From assembly GCA_016713225.1 (NCBI GenBank), contig JADJPO010000004.1, positions 248,001 through 312,000 of the forward strand: 64,000 nucleotides of DNA, in the 5' to 3' direction. Under the pieces are notes generated by a model. That model had not been told where the DNA came from. It worked only from the letters and a program-made list of their open reading frames with translations, and made no database searches. Every line of letters starts with the position of its first letter. Position 1 is the first letter of the stretch. A program made the translations under genes and the position numbers. Source of the DNA: Kineosporiaceae bacterium (GTDB lineage Bacteria > Actinomycetota > Actinomycetes > Actinomycetales > Kineosporiaceae). Of the stretch, positions 25,908 to 34,202 are shown one piece after another.

Positions 25908-26333
25908 ATGGTCATCTCGGGAGCCCGACCGGCTGTGCGCACCACCCGGCAACGAGCGGCGGTCGCGGGCATCCTCGAGGAGATCGAGGGATTCCGCACC
26001 GCGCAGCAGGTACACGAGCTCCTGCGCGGCCGCGGCGAGCAGATCGGCTTGACCACGGTGTACCGCTCGCTCCAGCTACTGGCCGCCGACGGAGCCGTCG
26101 ACAGCCTGCGTGACTCGGGTGGAGAGGTCGCCTACCGACGCTGCCGGTCGGCGCGTCATCACCATCACCTGGTGTGCCGCAGCTGCGGCCGCACCGTGGA
26201 GATCGCCCCCCGGGGTATCGAACGTGCAGCCGACCGGATCGCCGTCGAGCACGGCTTCACCGACGCGAGTCACCTGATCGAGATCTTCGGGGTCTGCCCC
26301 GACTGCACCGCCACCCCTACATTGGCCCGGTGA
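25908..26333 (+). CDS. Fur-family metal-responsive repressor (Zur-like)
   Basis: The 141-residue regulator has the Fur winged-helix domain, TRQRAAVAGILEEI and GLTTVYRSLQLLAADGAV. The dimerisation domain carries RSARHHHHLVCRSCGRTVEI and GVCPDCTA: two CxxC pairs for structural zinc and a four-histidine regulatory stretch. The HHHH pattern and CxxC spacing fit zinc uptake regulators better than iron Fur, but this is an inference. The ATG at 25908 follows GGAGAGGAGG. The stop codon overlaps the GTG of the next gene, so the regulator is coupled to NAD salvage. Confidence 0.88.
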   Translation: MVISGARPAVRTTRQRAAVAGILEEIEGFRTAQQVHELLRGRGEQIGLTTVYRSLQLLAADGAVDSLRDSGGEVAYRRCRSARHHHHLVCRSCGRTVEIAPRGIERAADRIAVEHGFTDASHLIEIFGVCPDCTATPTLAR

Positions 26334-27625
26334 GACGCGCATCTACCGGTCTGCTCACCGACCGCTACGAGCTGACCATGGTCGAGGCCGCCCTGCGCAG
26401 CGGCGCGGCCGACCGCCGTTGCGTGTTCGAGGTGTTCGCCCGCCGGCTGCCGGACGGGCGCCGCTACGGCGTGGTCGCCGGCACCGGACGCCTGCTGCAG
26501 GCGATCGAGGACTTCCGGTTCACCGACACCGAGCTCACGGCACTGGAGTCGGTGGTCGACCCGCCGACACTGCGCTGGCTGGCCGACTATCGATTCGCCG
26601 GCAGCGCCTGGGGCTACGGCGAGGGCGAGACCTTCGTTCCGGGCTCACCGATCTTCGGGGTCGAGGGCAGCTTCGCCGAGGCCGTGGTGCTCGAGACCCT
26701 CGTGCTCTCGATCCTCAACCACGACAGCGCGATCGCTGCCGCGGCCAGCCGCATGGTGGTCGCCGCGCACGGACGGCCCTGTCTCGAGATGGGCTCGCGC
26801 CGCACCCACGAGGAGGCCGCCGTGGCCGCGGCGCGGGCGTCCTACCTGGTCGGGTTCGCGGGCACCTCGAACCTCGAGGCCGGACGCCGCTACGCCATCC
26901 CCACGATCGGCACCGCCGCCCACGCCTTCACGCTGCTGCACGACGACGAGACGTCGGCCTTCGCCGCCCAGGTGGCCTGCCTCGGCGCCGAGACCACGCT
27001 GTTGGTCGACACCTACGACGTCGAGCAGGGGGTGCGGACAGCGGTGGAGGTGGCCGGGGCCGCGCTGGGCGCCGTCCGGCTCGACTCGGGCGACCTGCTC
27101 GACCAGGCCTACGCGGTACGCGCTCAACTCGATGCCCTGGGCGCGCGCACGACCAAGATCGTCGTGACCAGCGATCTCGACGAGTACGCCATCGCGGCGC
27201 TGGCCGCCGCACCGGTGGACTCCTACGGCGTGGGCACCTCGCTGGTCACCGGCTCGGGCGCCCCCACCGCAGGGCTGGTCTACAAGCTGGTGGCCCGTGA
27301 GGGCGCCGACGGCGGCATGGTCTCGGTGGCCAAGCGCAGCCTGGACAAGACCAGCATCGGCGGACGCAAGTGGGCGATGCGCCGCCGCTCGCACGGAGTG
27401 GCCCAGGCCGAGGTGGTCGGCATCGATCATCTGCCGGCCGACACCCCGGACGACGGCGCCGATCGCCCGTTGCTGGTGCCGCTGATCGATCGGGGCGAGA
27501 GCATCGGGGCCGAGCCCCTGGACGCCGCCCGCGCCCGGCACGCGGCGTCACTGGCCGAGTTGCCCGCCACCGCCCGCCAGCTCTCGCGGGGTGAACCTGT
27601 CATCCCGACCATTCTCGAACCCTGA
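26330..27625 (+). CDS. pncB: Nicotinate phosphoribosyltransferase
   Basis: The 431-residue enzyme converts nicotinate plus PRPP to nicotinate mononucleotide in the Preiss-Handler NAD salvage route. Diagnostic segments are LLTDRYELTMVEAAL, CVFEVFARRLP, a catalytic-region histidine in LEMGSRRTHEEAAV, FAGTSNLEAG, GTAAHAF, VDTYDVEQGV and VRLDSGDLLDQAY. The GTG start at 26330 overlaps the regulator stop. The nicotinamidase gene follows 9 bp downstream, so this forms a regulator-pncB-pncA operon. Confidence 0.95.
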   Translation: MRRASTGLLTDRYELTMVEAALRSGAADRRCVFEVFARRLPDGRRYGVVAGTGRLLQAIEDFRFTDTELTALESVVDPPTLRWLADYRFAGSAWGYGEGETFVPGSPIFGVEGSFAEAVVLETLVLSILNHDSAIAAAASRMVVAAHGRPCLEMGSRRTHEEAAVAAARASYLVGFAGTSNLEAGRRYAIPTIGTAAHAFTLLHDDETSAFAAQVACLGAETTLLVDTYDVEQGVRTAVEVAGAALGAVRLDSGDLLDQAYAVRAQLDALGARTTKIVVTSDLDEYAIAALAAAPVDSYGVGTSLVTGSGAPTAGLVYKLVAREGADGGMVSVAKRSLDKTSIGGRKWAMRRRSHGVAQAEVVGIDHLPADTPDDGADRPLLVPLIDRGESIGAEPLDAARARHAASLAELPATARQLSRGEPVIPTILEP

Positions 27626-27634
27626 GGAGACCCC

Positions 27635-28243
27635 ATGGCCCGTGCGCTGATCATCGTCGACGTGCAGAACGACTTCTGCGAGGGCGGCTCGCTGGCCGTC
27701 ACCGGCGGGGCGGGGGTGGCCGAGCAGATCGCGGTCTTCCTGCGCGCTCAGCGGGATGCGTATGCCGCCGTGGTCGCGACCCAGGACTGGCACGTCGACC
27801 CGGGCGCCCACTTCGCCACCACTCCCCCGGGGCCGGACTTCGTCGACACCTGGCCGGCCCACTGCGTCGCCGCGACGGACGGCGCGGCCAGCCACCCCGC
27901 TCTGGACGACGTGATCGGCGACGGCCTGATCGACGCCTGGTTCACCAAGGGCGAGCACGCCGCCGCCTACTCGGGGTTCGAGGGCGCCACGGACGCCCCC
28001 TCGGGTGAGCGGGTCGGCCTGCGCGAGTGGTTGCGCGAACGGCAGATCACCGAGGTCGACGTGGTGGGCATCGCCACCGATCACTGCGTGCGGGCCACCG
28101 CGCTGGACGCCGCCGCCGCCGACCTGACCACCCGGGTGCTGCTCGATCTGACCGCCGGCGTGGCCCCCCAGACCACCGCCGCGGCCCTGGAGCAGCTGGC
28201 CGAGGCCGGCATCGAGTTGCTCGGCGAGCCGGTACTCGGCTGA
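27635..28243 (+). CDS. pncA: Nicotinamidase (isochorismatase fold)
   Basis: The 202-residue hydrolase converts nicotinamide to nicotinate, the substrate of the preceding enzyme. The catalytic triad is visible: D9 in IIVDVQNDFC, the lysine in WFTKGEH, and the cysteine in VGIATDHCVRATA. The metal site includes D and H in TQDWHVDPGAHF. Length and motif order match bacterial PncA. It is the last gene of the operon; a copy of the palindromic intergenic repeat follows its stop codon. Confidence 0.95.
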   Translation: MARALIIVDVQNDFCEGGSLAVTGGAGVAEQIAVFLRAQRDAYAAVVATQDWHVDPGAHFATTPPGPDFVDTWPAHCVAATDGAASHPALDDVIGDGLIDAWFTKGEHAAAYSGFEGATDAPSGERVGLREWLRERQITEVDVVGIATDHCVRATALDAAAADLTTRVLLDLTAGVAPQTTAAALEQLAEAGIELLGEPVLG

Positions 28244-28255
28244 CCCCGAAACCCC

Positions 28256-28294
28256 GTGATCATGCAATCCGTGCACGTTTTGTGCACGGATTTG
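28256..28294. repeat. Palindromic intergenic repeat (family copy 3, partial hairpin)
   Basis: A full-length inverse copy of the core (28256-28276, reading GTGATCATGCAATCCGTGCAC; core 20 bases plus one) is followed after five bases by a truncated direct copy (28282-28293). Together they form a 12-base stem. The element lies between the convergent pncA and MarR genes, where a bidirectional terminator would be expected. Confidence 0.8.
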
Positions 28295-28325
28295 CGGAGG
28301 GTTTGCGCAGTGGGGTGGCGCCGGG

Positions 28326-28832
28326 TCAGGCGAAGTCGCCGGCGTCGCGGCGCAGGTCGGTGAGCAGATGGACCAGCCGCGTGACGCCGTCCGAGTCGAG
28401 ACCGGGGGCCGCGAAGACCGTGACATTCAGGTCGGCGGTGGCGGCTCGAGCAAGGTCACGCCCCGCCGGCGTCAACTCGGCCAGGGTGGCGCGGCGATCG
28501 CGCGGATGCGGCACGCGCAGCACCAGACCGGCGGCCGCCAGACGATCGACCAGGTTGGTGACGCTGGCGGGATGCACCTGCAGCCGCTCGCCCAACCGCG
28601 ACAACGGCAGCGCCCCGGTGCGGGCGAAGCTCAGCAACATCAGCACCTCGTAGCGCGCGAAGCTCAACCCGTGCGGGCGCAGCACCTCCTCGATCCGGGC
28701 GAGCAGGATCTGCTGCGCCCGCATGATCGAGGTGACCGCCGCCATGCCCGGTGCCGCCGCAGCCCAGCCCGAGCGTTCCCAGTGCTCGCGGGCCTCGCAC
28801 ACCGGGTCGAACGGAAGGGGTTTGTCGGCCAT
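28326..28832 (-). CDS. MarR-family transcriptional regulator
   Basis: The 168-residue protein has the MarR winged-helix core: LSFARYEVLMLLSF, LPLSRLGERLQVHPASVTNLVDRLAAAGLVLRVPHPRDRRATLAELTPAGR. The DRR wing motif is intact. It lies 10 bp downstream of the fused mutase gene on the same strand, so it probably shares that transcript. It may regulate the mutase operon through the repeat in front of it. The ligand may be an acyl-CoA, which is inferred only from context. Confidence 0.88.
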   Translation of the reverse strand: MADKPLPFDPVCEAREHWERSGWAAAAPGMAAVTSIMRAQQILLARIEEVLRPHGLSFARYEVLMLLSFARTGALPLSRLGERLQVHPASVTNLVDRLAAAGLVLRVPHPRDRRATLAELTPAGRDLARAATADLNVTVFAAPGLDSDGVTRLVHLLTDLRRDAGDFA

Positions 28833-28842
28833 GGCGCGCGGC

Positions 28843-31800
28843 TCAGACGTTGCGGCGGTACTGGCCGCCGACCTCGAAGAACGCCTGGGTGATCTGGCCG
28901 AGTGAGCACACCCGAACCGTCTCCATCAGTTCGGCGAAGACGTTCCCGCCGGACGCCGCGACGTGCTTCAACTGCTCCAGAGCGGCCGGCGCGTCAGCGG
29001 CATGGCGGGTGTGGAAGTCGGCCAATCGCTGCAATTGGGACTGCTTCTCGCCTTCGGTTCCTCGGGCCAGGGCCAGCGGGCCGGCCGCGGCGGTGGGGTC
29101 CGCATCCTGCTCGGTGGGGGCGAGGAAGGTGTTCACCCCGACGATGGGCAGCGAGCCGTCGTGCTTGCGATGTTCGTAGCGCAGCGACTCGTCCTGGATC
29201 CGCCCGCGCTGATAGCCGCTCTCCATCGCGCCCAGCACCCCGCCGCGTTCGGCGATCCGCTCGAATTCGCGCAGCACCGCCTCCTCGACCAGATCGGTGA
29301 GTTCGGAGACCACATAGGAACCCTGCAACGGGTTCTCACACCCGGCCAGGCCCCACTCGGCATCGATGATCATCTGAATCGCCAGTGCCCGACGCACCGA
29401 GTGCTCCGTCGGCGTGGTGACAGCCTCGTCATAGGCATTGGTGTGCAACGAGTTCGCGTTGTCGTAGATGGCACACAACGCCTGCAGCGTGGTGCGGATG
29501 TCGTTGAAGTCCATCTCCTGGGCATGCAGCGAACGACCCGAGGTCTGGACGTGGTACTTGAGCATCTGCGAACGCTCGCTCGCGCCGTAGCGCTCGCGCA
29601 TCGCGATCGCCCAGATCCGCCGGGCCACGCGGCCGAGCACGGTGTACTCGGCGTCCATACCGTTGCTGAAGAAGAACGACAGGTTGGGCGCGAAGTCGTC
29701 GATCGCCATGCCGCGCGCCAGGTAGCTCTCGACGTAGGTGAAGCCGTTGGCCAGGGTGAAGGCCAGTTGACTGATGGGGTTCGCCCCGGCCTCGGCGATG
29801 TGATAGCCGCTCACCGACACCGAGTAGAAGTTGCGGATCCGGTGGGCCACGAAGTACTCCTGCATGTCGGCCATGCAGCGCAACGCGAACTCGGTCGAGA
29901 AGATGCAGGTGTTCTGCCCCTGGTCCTCCTTGAGGATGTCGGCCTGCACCGTGCCGCGGACCCGGGCCAGGGTGCTCGCCTGCAGACCGGCACGTTCGGC
30001 CGGCGTCGGTGGCCGACCCTCGTGCGCGGCGAAGACGTCGACGGCGGCCTCGATCGCGGCGTTGAAGAACATGGCCAGGATGGTCGGCGCCGGCCCGTTG
30101 ATGGTCATCGACACCGACGTGGTCGGCGAACACAGATCGAAACCCCGGTACAGCTCACGGATGTCGTCGACGGTGGCGATCGACACCCCGGAGGTGCCGA
30201 CCTTGCCGTAGATGTCCGGCCGCGGGTCGGGGTCACGCCCGTACAGGGTCACCGAGTCGAACGCGGTCGACAGTCGCGTGGCCTGCTGCCCGGCCGAGAG
30301 CAGGTGGAACCGCCGGTTGGTGCGGAACGCGTCGCCCTCACCGGCGAACATCCGGGTCGGCGCCTCGGCGTCGCGCTTGAGCGGGAAAACCCCTGCGGTA
30401 TAGGGGAAATGGCCCGGCAGGTTCTCGCTGCGCCAGAACGAGACCAGCTCACCGTCGTCCTGGGTTCGGGGCAGCGCCACCCGGGGAACCGAGGTGTCCG
30501 ACAAGGTGGTGCGCCGCAGCGGGGTGCGCACCTGCTGCCCACGCACCGTGTAGACCAGCTCGTCGCCGCGGTACTGCTCCACCACCTCGGGCCAGGCGGC
30601 CAGCGCCTGCCGGGTGTCGTCGTCCAACGCCGCCTCGGCCTGGCGCACCAGCGTCTCGATCGCACTGGTGTCGGCCCCCGAGGCCGCCAACTCGCTCAGC
30701 GCCGTGATCAGGTGTTGCCGACGGCGCACGGCGGTGGCCAGCTCGAGGGTGCGGTGGTGGTGCGCCCGCACGGATCCGGCCACCTCGGCCAGATAACGCA
30801 CCCGGGACGGCGGCACCACCGGGCGTGCGCCGGTCGACTGTCGCAGCTCGACCGATGGCAGCTCGAGCCGCCCCGGTGAGGCCGGTAACCCCTTGGCCAC
30901 CAGGGAGTCCCGCAGGAATCGATACAGCGCGCTCACCCCGTCGTCGCCGAACCGGGCCGCGCTGGTGCCGAACACCGGCATGTCCTGCCAGTCGAGGCCG
31001 AACGCCTCACGATTGCGCACGAGCTGGCGGGCGACATCACGGCGGGCGTCCTCACCGGTGCGTGACATCGAGCGTTCGACCTTGTTGACCGCCACCGCGT
31101 CGGCGACGTCCAGCATCTCGATCTTCTCGAGCTGCGAGGCGGCGCCGAACTCGGGGGTCATCACATAGAGCGAGATGTCGGCCAGGTCGGCGATCGCGGC
31201 GTCCCCCTGCCCGATCCCGGGAGTTTCGACGATCACCAGGTCGCTCATCGCCCGGCAGGCAGCGATCACCCGGGCCAGGTGATCGGGCAGTTCGCCGATC
31301 GCCCCGCGGGTGGCCAGCGAGCGGAAGAAGGTGCGCTCGGGCGCCAGCGAGGTCATCCGGATCCGGTCGCCGAGCAGCGCCCCGCCACCGCGGCGACGCG
31401 TCGGATCGACCGCCAGGACGACGACCCGCAGGGTGTCGTCGTAGTCGGTGCGCAGCCGCCGGACCAGTTCGTCGGTCAGCGAGCTCTTACCCGACCCGCC
31501 GGTGCCGGTGATGCCGAGCACCGGCACCGGGTGCTCGGTGGCGGGCTGGTTCACCTCACGACCGGCTTCGATGCGGGTGATGCGGCGGGCGAGTGCCCCG
31601 GCATCCCCGTGGGCGGGGGGCAGGTCGGCCAGGTCGACGTCGCACTCGCGCACGATGAGATTGATCATTCCGGGCAGACCCAGCCGCTGGCCGTCCTGAG
31701 GTGAGAAGATCCGCACCCCTCGCTCGGCCAGCAGGGCGATCTCGTCCGGGACGATCACCCCGCCGCCACCGCCGTAGACCCGCACGTGCCCGGCGCCACG

Positions 31801-32088
31801 CTCGCGCAGCGAATCGACCAGGTAGCCGAAGTACTCCACGTGGCCGCCCTGGTACGAGCTGATCGCCACCGCCTGCACGTCCTCGCTGATCGCGGCGTCG
31901 ACCACCTCGGCCACCGAACGATCGTGCCCCAGGTGGATCACCTCGCACCCCTGGGCCTGCATGATGCGGCGCATCACGTTGATGGCGGCGTCGTGGCCGT
32001 CGAACAGGCTGGCCGCCGTGACGACGCGCACCGGGTACTTGGGTACGTGGAGCTGGGACACCTGCGGGTCGGGACTGCGGTCGGTCAT
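28843..32088 (-). CDS. icmF: Fused isobutyryl-CoA mutase (IcmF)
   Basis: The 1081-residue protein is a B12-dependent acyl-CoA mutase in which all parts are fused. The N-terminal cobalamin-binding domain has ASLFDGHDAAINVMRR (H32 would ligate cobalt) with VIHLGHDRSVAEVV and SSYQGGHVEYF. A MeaI-type GTPase chaperone domain starts with the P-loop GITGTGGSGKSSLTDEL. The large catalytic domain shows GTVQADILKEDQGQNTCIFS and SGYHIAEAGANP. It interconverts isobutyryl-CoA and n-butyryl-CoA in branched-chain and fatty-acid metabolism. The ATG at 32088 is preferred because GAGAGG lies about five bases before it. Confidence 0.94.
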   Translation of the reverse strand: MTDRSPDPQVSQLHVPKYPVRVVTAASLFDGHDAAINVMRRIMQAQGCEVIHLGHDRSVAEVVDAAISEDVQAVAISSYQGGHVEYFGYLVDSLRERGAGHVRVYGGGGGVIVPDEIALLAERGVRIFSPQDGQRLGLPGMINLIVRECDVDLADLPPAHGDAGALARRITRIEAGREVNQPATEHPVPVLGITGTGGSGKSSLTDELVRRLRTDYDDTLRVVVLAVDPTRRRGGGALLGDRIRMTSLAPERTFFRSLATRGAIGELPDHLARVIAACRAMSDLVIVETPGIGQGDAAIADLADISLYVMTPEFGAASQLEKIEMLDVADAVAVNKVERSMSRTGEDARRDVARQLVRNREAFGLDWQDMPVFGTSAARFGDDGVSALYRFLRDSLVAKGLPASPGRLELPSVELRQSTGARPVVPPSRVRYLAEVAGSVRAHHHRTLELATAVRRRQHLITALSELAASGADTSAIETLVRQAEAALDDDTRQALAAWPEVVEQYRGDELVYTVRGQQVRTPLRRTTLSDTSVPRVALPRTQDDGELVSFWRSENLPGHFPYTAGVFPLKRDAEAPTRMFAGEGDAFRTNRRFHLLSAGQQATRLSTAFDSVTLYGRDPDPRPDIYGKVGTSGVSIATVDDIRELYRGFDLCSPTTSVSMTINGPAPTILAMFFNAAIEAAVDVFAAHEGRPPTPAERAGLQASTLARVRGTVQADILKEDQGQNTCIFSTEFALRCMADMQEYFVAHRIRNFYSVSVSGYHIAEAGANPISQLAFTLANGFTYVESYLARGMAIDDFAPNLSFFFSNGMDAEYTVLGRVARRIWAIAMRERYGASERSQMLKYHVQTSGRSLHAQEMDFNDIRTTLQALCAIYDNANSLHTNAYDEAVTTPTEHSVRRALAIQMIIDAEWGLAGCENPLQGSYVVSELTDLVEEAVLREFERIAERGGVLGAMESGYQRGRIQDESLRYEHRKHDGSLPIVGVNTFLAPTEQDADPTAAAGPLALARGTEGEKQSQLQRLADFHTRHAADAPAALEQLKHVAASGGNVFAELMETVRVCSLGQITQAFFEVGGQYRRNV

Positions 32089-32106
32089 GGCCACCTCTCA
32101 AGAAGC

Positions 32107-32130
32107 TATGACTTCAAACTATATGACTTC
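32107..32130. promoter_or_regulatory. Direct repeat TATGACTTC in mutase/hypothetical gene promoter region
   Basis: TATGACTTC occurs at 32107-32115 and again at 32122-32130 in the 91-bp gap between the divergent icmF and 32180 genes. This is a locally AT-rich patch in a very GC-rich region. The 15-base spacing places both copies on nearly the same face of the helix. I read it as a likely operator, perhaps for the MarR protein at the end of the icmF transcript. Confidence 0.45.
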
Positions 32131-32179
32131 CGAGAAAGAGACCAGGCCTCGGCCGATCACCTCCGGATAGGGTCGCGAC

Positions 32180-33043
32180 ATGACCAGCCCGACCAGCCCG
32201 AGCGAGCCCTTGCACGATCTGCCCGGGTCGAGCACCGACGCCGGCACCGGCCCCGTGGTCGCCGAACTGGTCGAGGCGCTCTTCGACGATGCCGGCCCCC
32301 TGGGCGCCCATCGCGACCACCGCGCCGCCTGGTACGGCGAGACCGTGGGGTGCCTGCTCGTCGAGGCGTCGAACACCGAGCGCGCCACCGAAGACCTGAT
32401 CTCCCGAGACCACGCGCTGCCGGTGTTGCTGGCCGGGCGTGACCGGCAGCAGGTGCGCGCCGCCCGTGACCTGCTGGCCGAGGACGACCGCGTCGAGCTG
32501 GTCGGCGTGCGCCTACCCCTGCCCCAGGTGGGCGCGCTGGCGGCCGCACACCTGTTGGCCGCGTTGGACTTCACCGTGCCGGCCTGGATCGAGCTCAGCC
32601 CCGCCTCGGGGTGGGCCGACGTGGTGCGGGTGCTGGCCGGGGACGGCGCCGAGAGCCTGACCCTGCTGCTGGACGACGCGAGCCCGATCGAGGCCGCCCG
32701 ACTGCTGCGCGCGGTGATCGACCACGACCTGGCGTTCCGCCTGGGCGGCGCCGACCTGCCGGTGATCACGCCGGACGCCGCGGCCTCACCGTCGGGCGGG
32801 CGCCGTTACGGCGTCCTGAACGTGCTCTGCGCCGTCCGGGCCGCCCTGAACGGCGCCGAGTCGCCGGCGCTCGCGGCGATCCTGGCCGAACCCGACTCCG
32901 CCCCGCTCACCTCGGCGTTGCGCCGGATGAGCGAGGCGGATGCCGCGGTCGCGCGCGGGTTCTGCACTGCGGTGCAGGTGGACGACGTGGCCGCGATGGT
33001 CGCGCAGTGGGTGCGGCACGGGCTGATCGGGCCCGAGGACTGA
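32180..33043 (+). CDS. Conserved-looking hypothetical protein
   Basis: The 287-residue soluble protein has coding statistics and ATG start that look genuine, but I do not recognise the family. The N-terminal 20 residues are Pro/Ser-rich. The body shows alternating hydrophobic strands and helices (LLVEASNTERATEDLI, VPAWIELSPASGWADVVRVLA, YGVLNVLCAVRAAL) that suggest an alpha/beta barrel-like or TIM-like fold. It is divergent from icmF and shares its promoter region, so a link to acyl-CoA metabolism is possible but unproven. Confidence 0.6.
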   Translation: MTSPTSPSEPLHDLPGSSTDAGTGPVVAELVEALFDDAGPLGAHRDHRAAWYGETVGCLLVEASNTERATEDLISRDHALPVLLAGRDRQQVRAARDLLAEDDRVELVGVRLPLPQVGALAAAHLLAALDFTVPAWIELSPASGWADVVRVLAGDGAESLTLLLDDASPIEAARLLRAVIDHDLAFRLGGADLPVITPDAAASPSGGRRYGVLNVLCAVRAALNGAESPALAAILAEPDSAPLTSALRRMSEADAAVARGFCTAVQVDDVAAMVAQWVRHGLIGPED

Positions 33044-33057
33044 CCGGCCCCGTTCGT

Positions 33058-34116
33058 TCAGCGGCTGGGGACCACCACGGTCTTGGGCAGCTTGTCGTGC
33101 AGGCACTGGCGCTTGCTGTCCCACAGACACCACAGCACATTGAGCAGGCCGTAGAGGCCACCGATGGTCGGGATGGCCGAGGGAACCCCGGCGCCGGCCC
33201 AGCGCAGGGCCGCCTGGCCCCAACTGAGCTTGCCTCCGGCGATCGGCTGAACCCGCACTCCCACCAGCATCTTGCCGAGCGTGGCGCCCTTCAGGCCGAG
33301 CAGGGTGACCTCGTAGATCCCGCTGACCACCAGTCCGATCAGGGTGATCTTGAAGGTCTCGGCGGTCACCGACACGGTCTGCCCGGCAGTCGTCGCGTCG
33401 CTGGCCGCCTTGAAGATGGGCTGCAGGATCGGCCATGCCAGGGCCAAGGTGACGGCGCCGGTCAGGATGCCGTCCACGATCCGGGCCACCAGGCGCAGAC
33501 CACGCGAGGCATACACGGTGCCCGACGGCGCACCGGGGTATCCATACGGGGCGGCTGCGGCGTATCCCTGGTTGGCGGGCGGCGGATAGGCACCGTACTG
33601 CGGCGGGTAGGGCGTTCCGGCCGGCTGGGAGTACCCCGGGTAAGGCGACGGCGCCGGGTCCTGCGGGGCGCCCCAGGGGGCCTGGCCGGCGGCCGGGTCC
33701 TGCGGAGCCCCCCACGGGGCCTGGCCCACGGCCGGCTCCTGCGGAGCACCCCACGGAGCCTGCGGCGTGGGCTGGGCGGGTTGCCCGTAGCCCTGGTTGC
33801 CGTAGTCCGAGGTGGGCGTGCCGTAGTTCGGGGCAGGGTTCTGGTCCGGGTTCTGAGCCGGGGAGCCGTACCCGGTGGACCCGGCGTCCTGCCCCGAGGT
33901 CGCATACCCCTGGCCGCCATACCCCTGACCGGCATCGCCGGAACCCTGAGCCAGAGACCCCTGATTCGGATCTGTCGTGCTCTGGTACGGCGCCGGCTCG
34001 GGTGCCGCCGTGGACGAGGGCCGGGTGACGGGGCTCCAGGCGGCACCATCCCACCAGCGCTCATGCCCGGGCATGGTCGCGTCGGGGTACCAACCGGGTG
34101 GCTGCGACGAAGTCAT
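33058..34116 (-). CDS. RDD-family membrane protein with DUF2510 head
   Basis: The 352-residue protein has three parts. An N-terminal DUF2510 module (PPGWYPDATMPGHERWWDGAAWS) is followed by a long Pro/Gln/Gly/Tyr-rich linker (about 30-190). The C-terminal RDD domain has membrane helices and the Arg/Asp residues in LRLVARIVDGILTG, GATLGKMLVGVRV. The linker contains three copies of QAPWGAPQ(D/E)PA. RDD proteins are small integral membrane proteins of uncertain, perhaps transport, function; DUF2510 is common in actinobacterial envelope proteins. I start at the ATG ending at 34116; an ATG six codons upstream also exists. Confidence 0.87.
   Translation of the reverse strand: MTSSQPPGWYPDATMPGHERWWDGAAWSPVTRPSSTAAPEPAPYQSTTDPNQGSLAQGSGDAGQGYGGQGYATSGQDAGSTGYGSPAQNPDQNPAPNYGTPTSDYGNQGYGQPAQPTPQAPWGAPQEPAVGQAPWGAPQDPAAGQAPWGAPQDPAPSPYPGYSQPAGTPYPPQYGAYPPPANQGYAAAAPYGYPGAPSGTVYASRGLRLVARIVDGILTGAVTLALAWPILQPIFKAASDATTAGQTVSVTAETFKITLIGLVVSGIYEVTLLGLKGATLGKMLVGVRVQPIAGGKLSWGQAALRWAGAGVPSAIPTIGGLYGLLNVLWCLWDSKRQCLHDKLPKTVVVPSR
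33655..33772. repeat. Tandem ~45-bp coding repeats in RDD-protein linker
   Basis: Three imperfect copies of a roughly 45-base unit encode the repeated peptide QAPWGAPQ(D/E)PA(V/A)G within the linker of the RDD protein. Copies differ mainly at third codon positions, so the repeat is kept at the peptide level. Confidence 0.7.
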
Positions 34117-34202
34117 GCCCCAAGAGTGCACCATCTCGGCCGTCGTTCCCTCACTCTGCGACGAAGCGGCCTCGCGTCGCGCCGTCCCGTGGCGAGAGAT
34201 CG

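Noticed and set aside
28843..32088. Cobalamin riboswitch before the B12-dependent mutase
   Set aside because: The 91-bp upstream gap is too short for a cobalamin riboswitch and lacks a recognisable B12-box.
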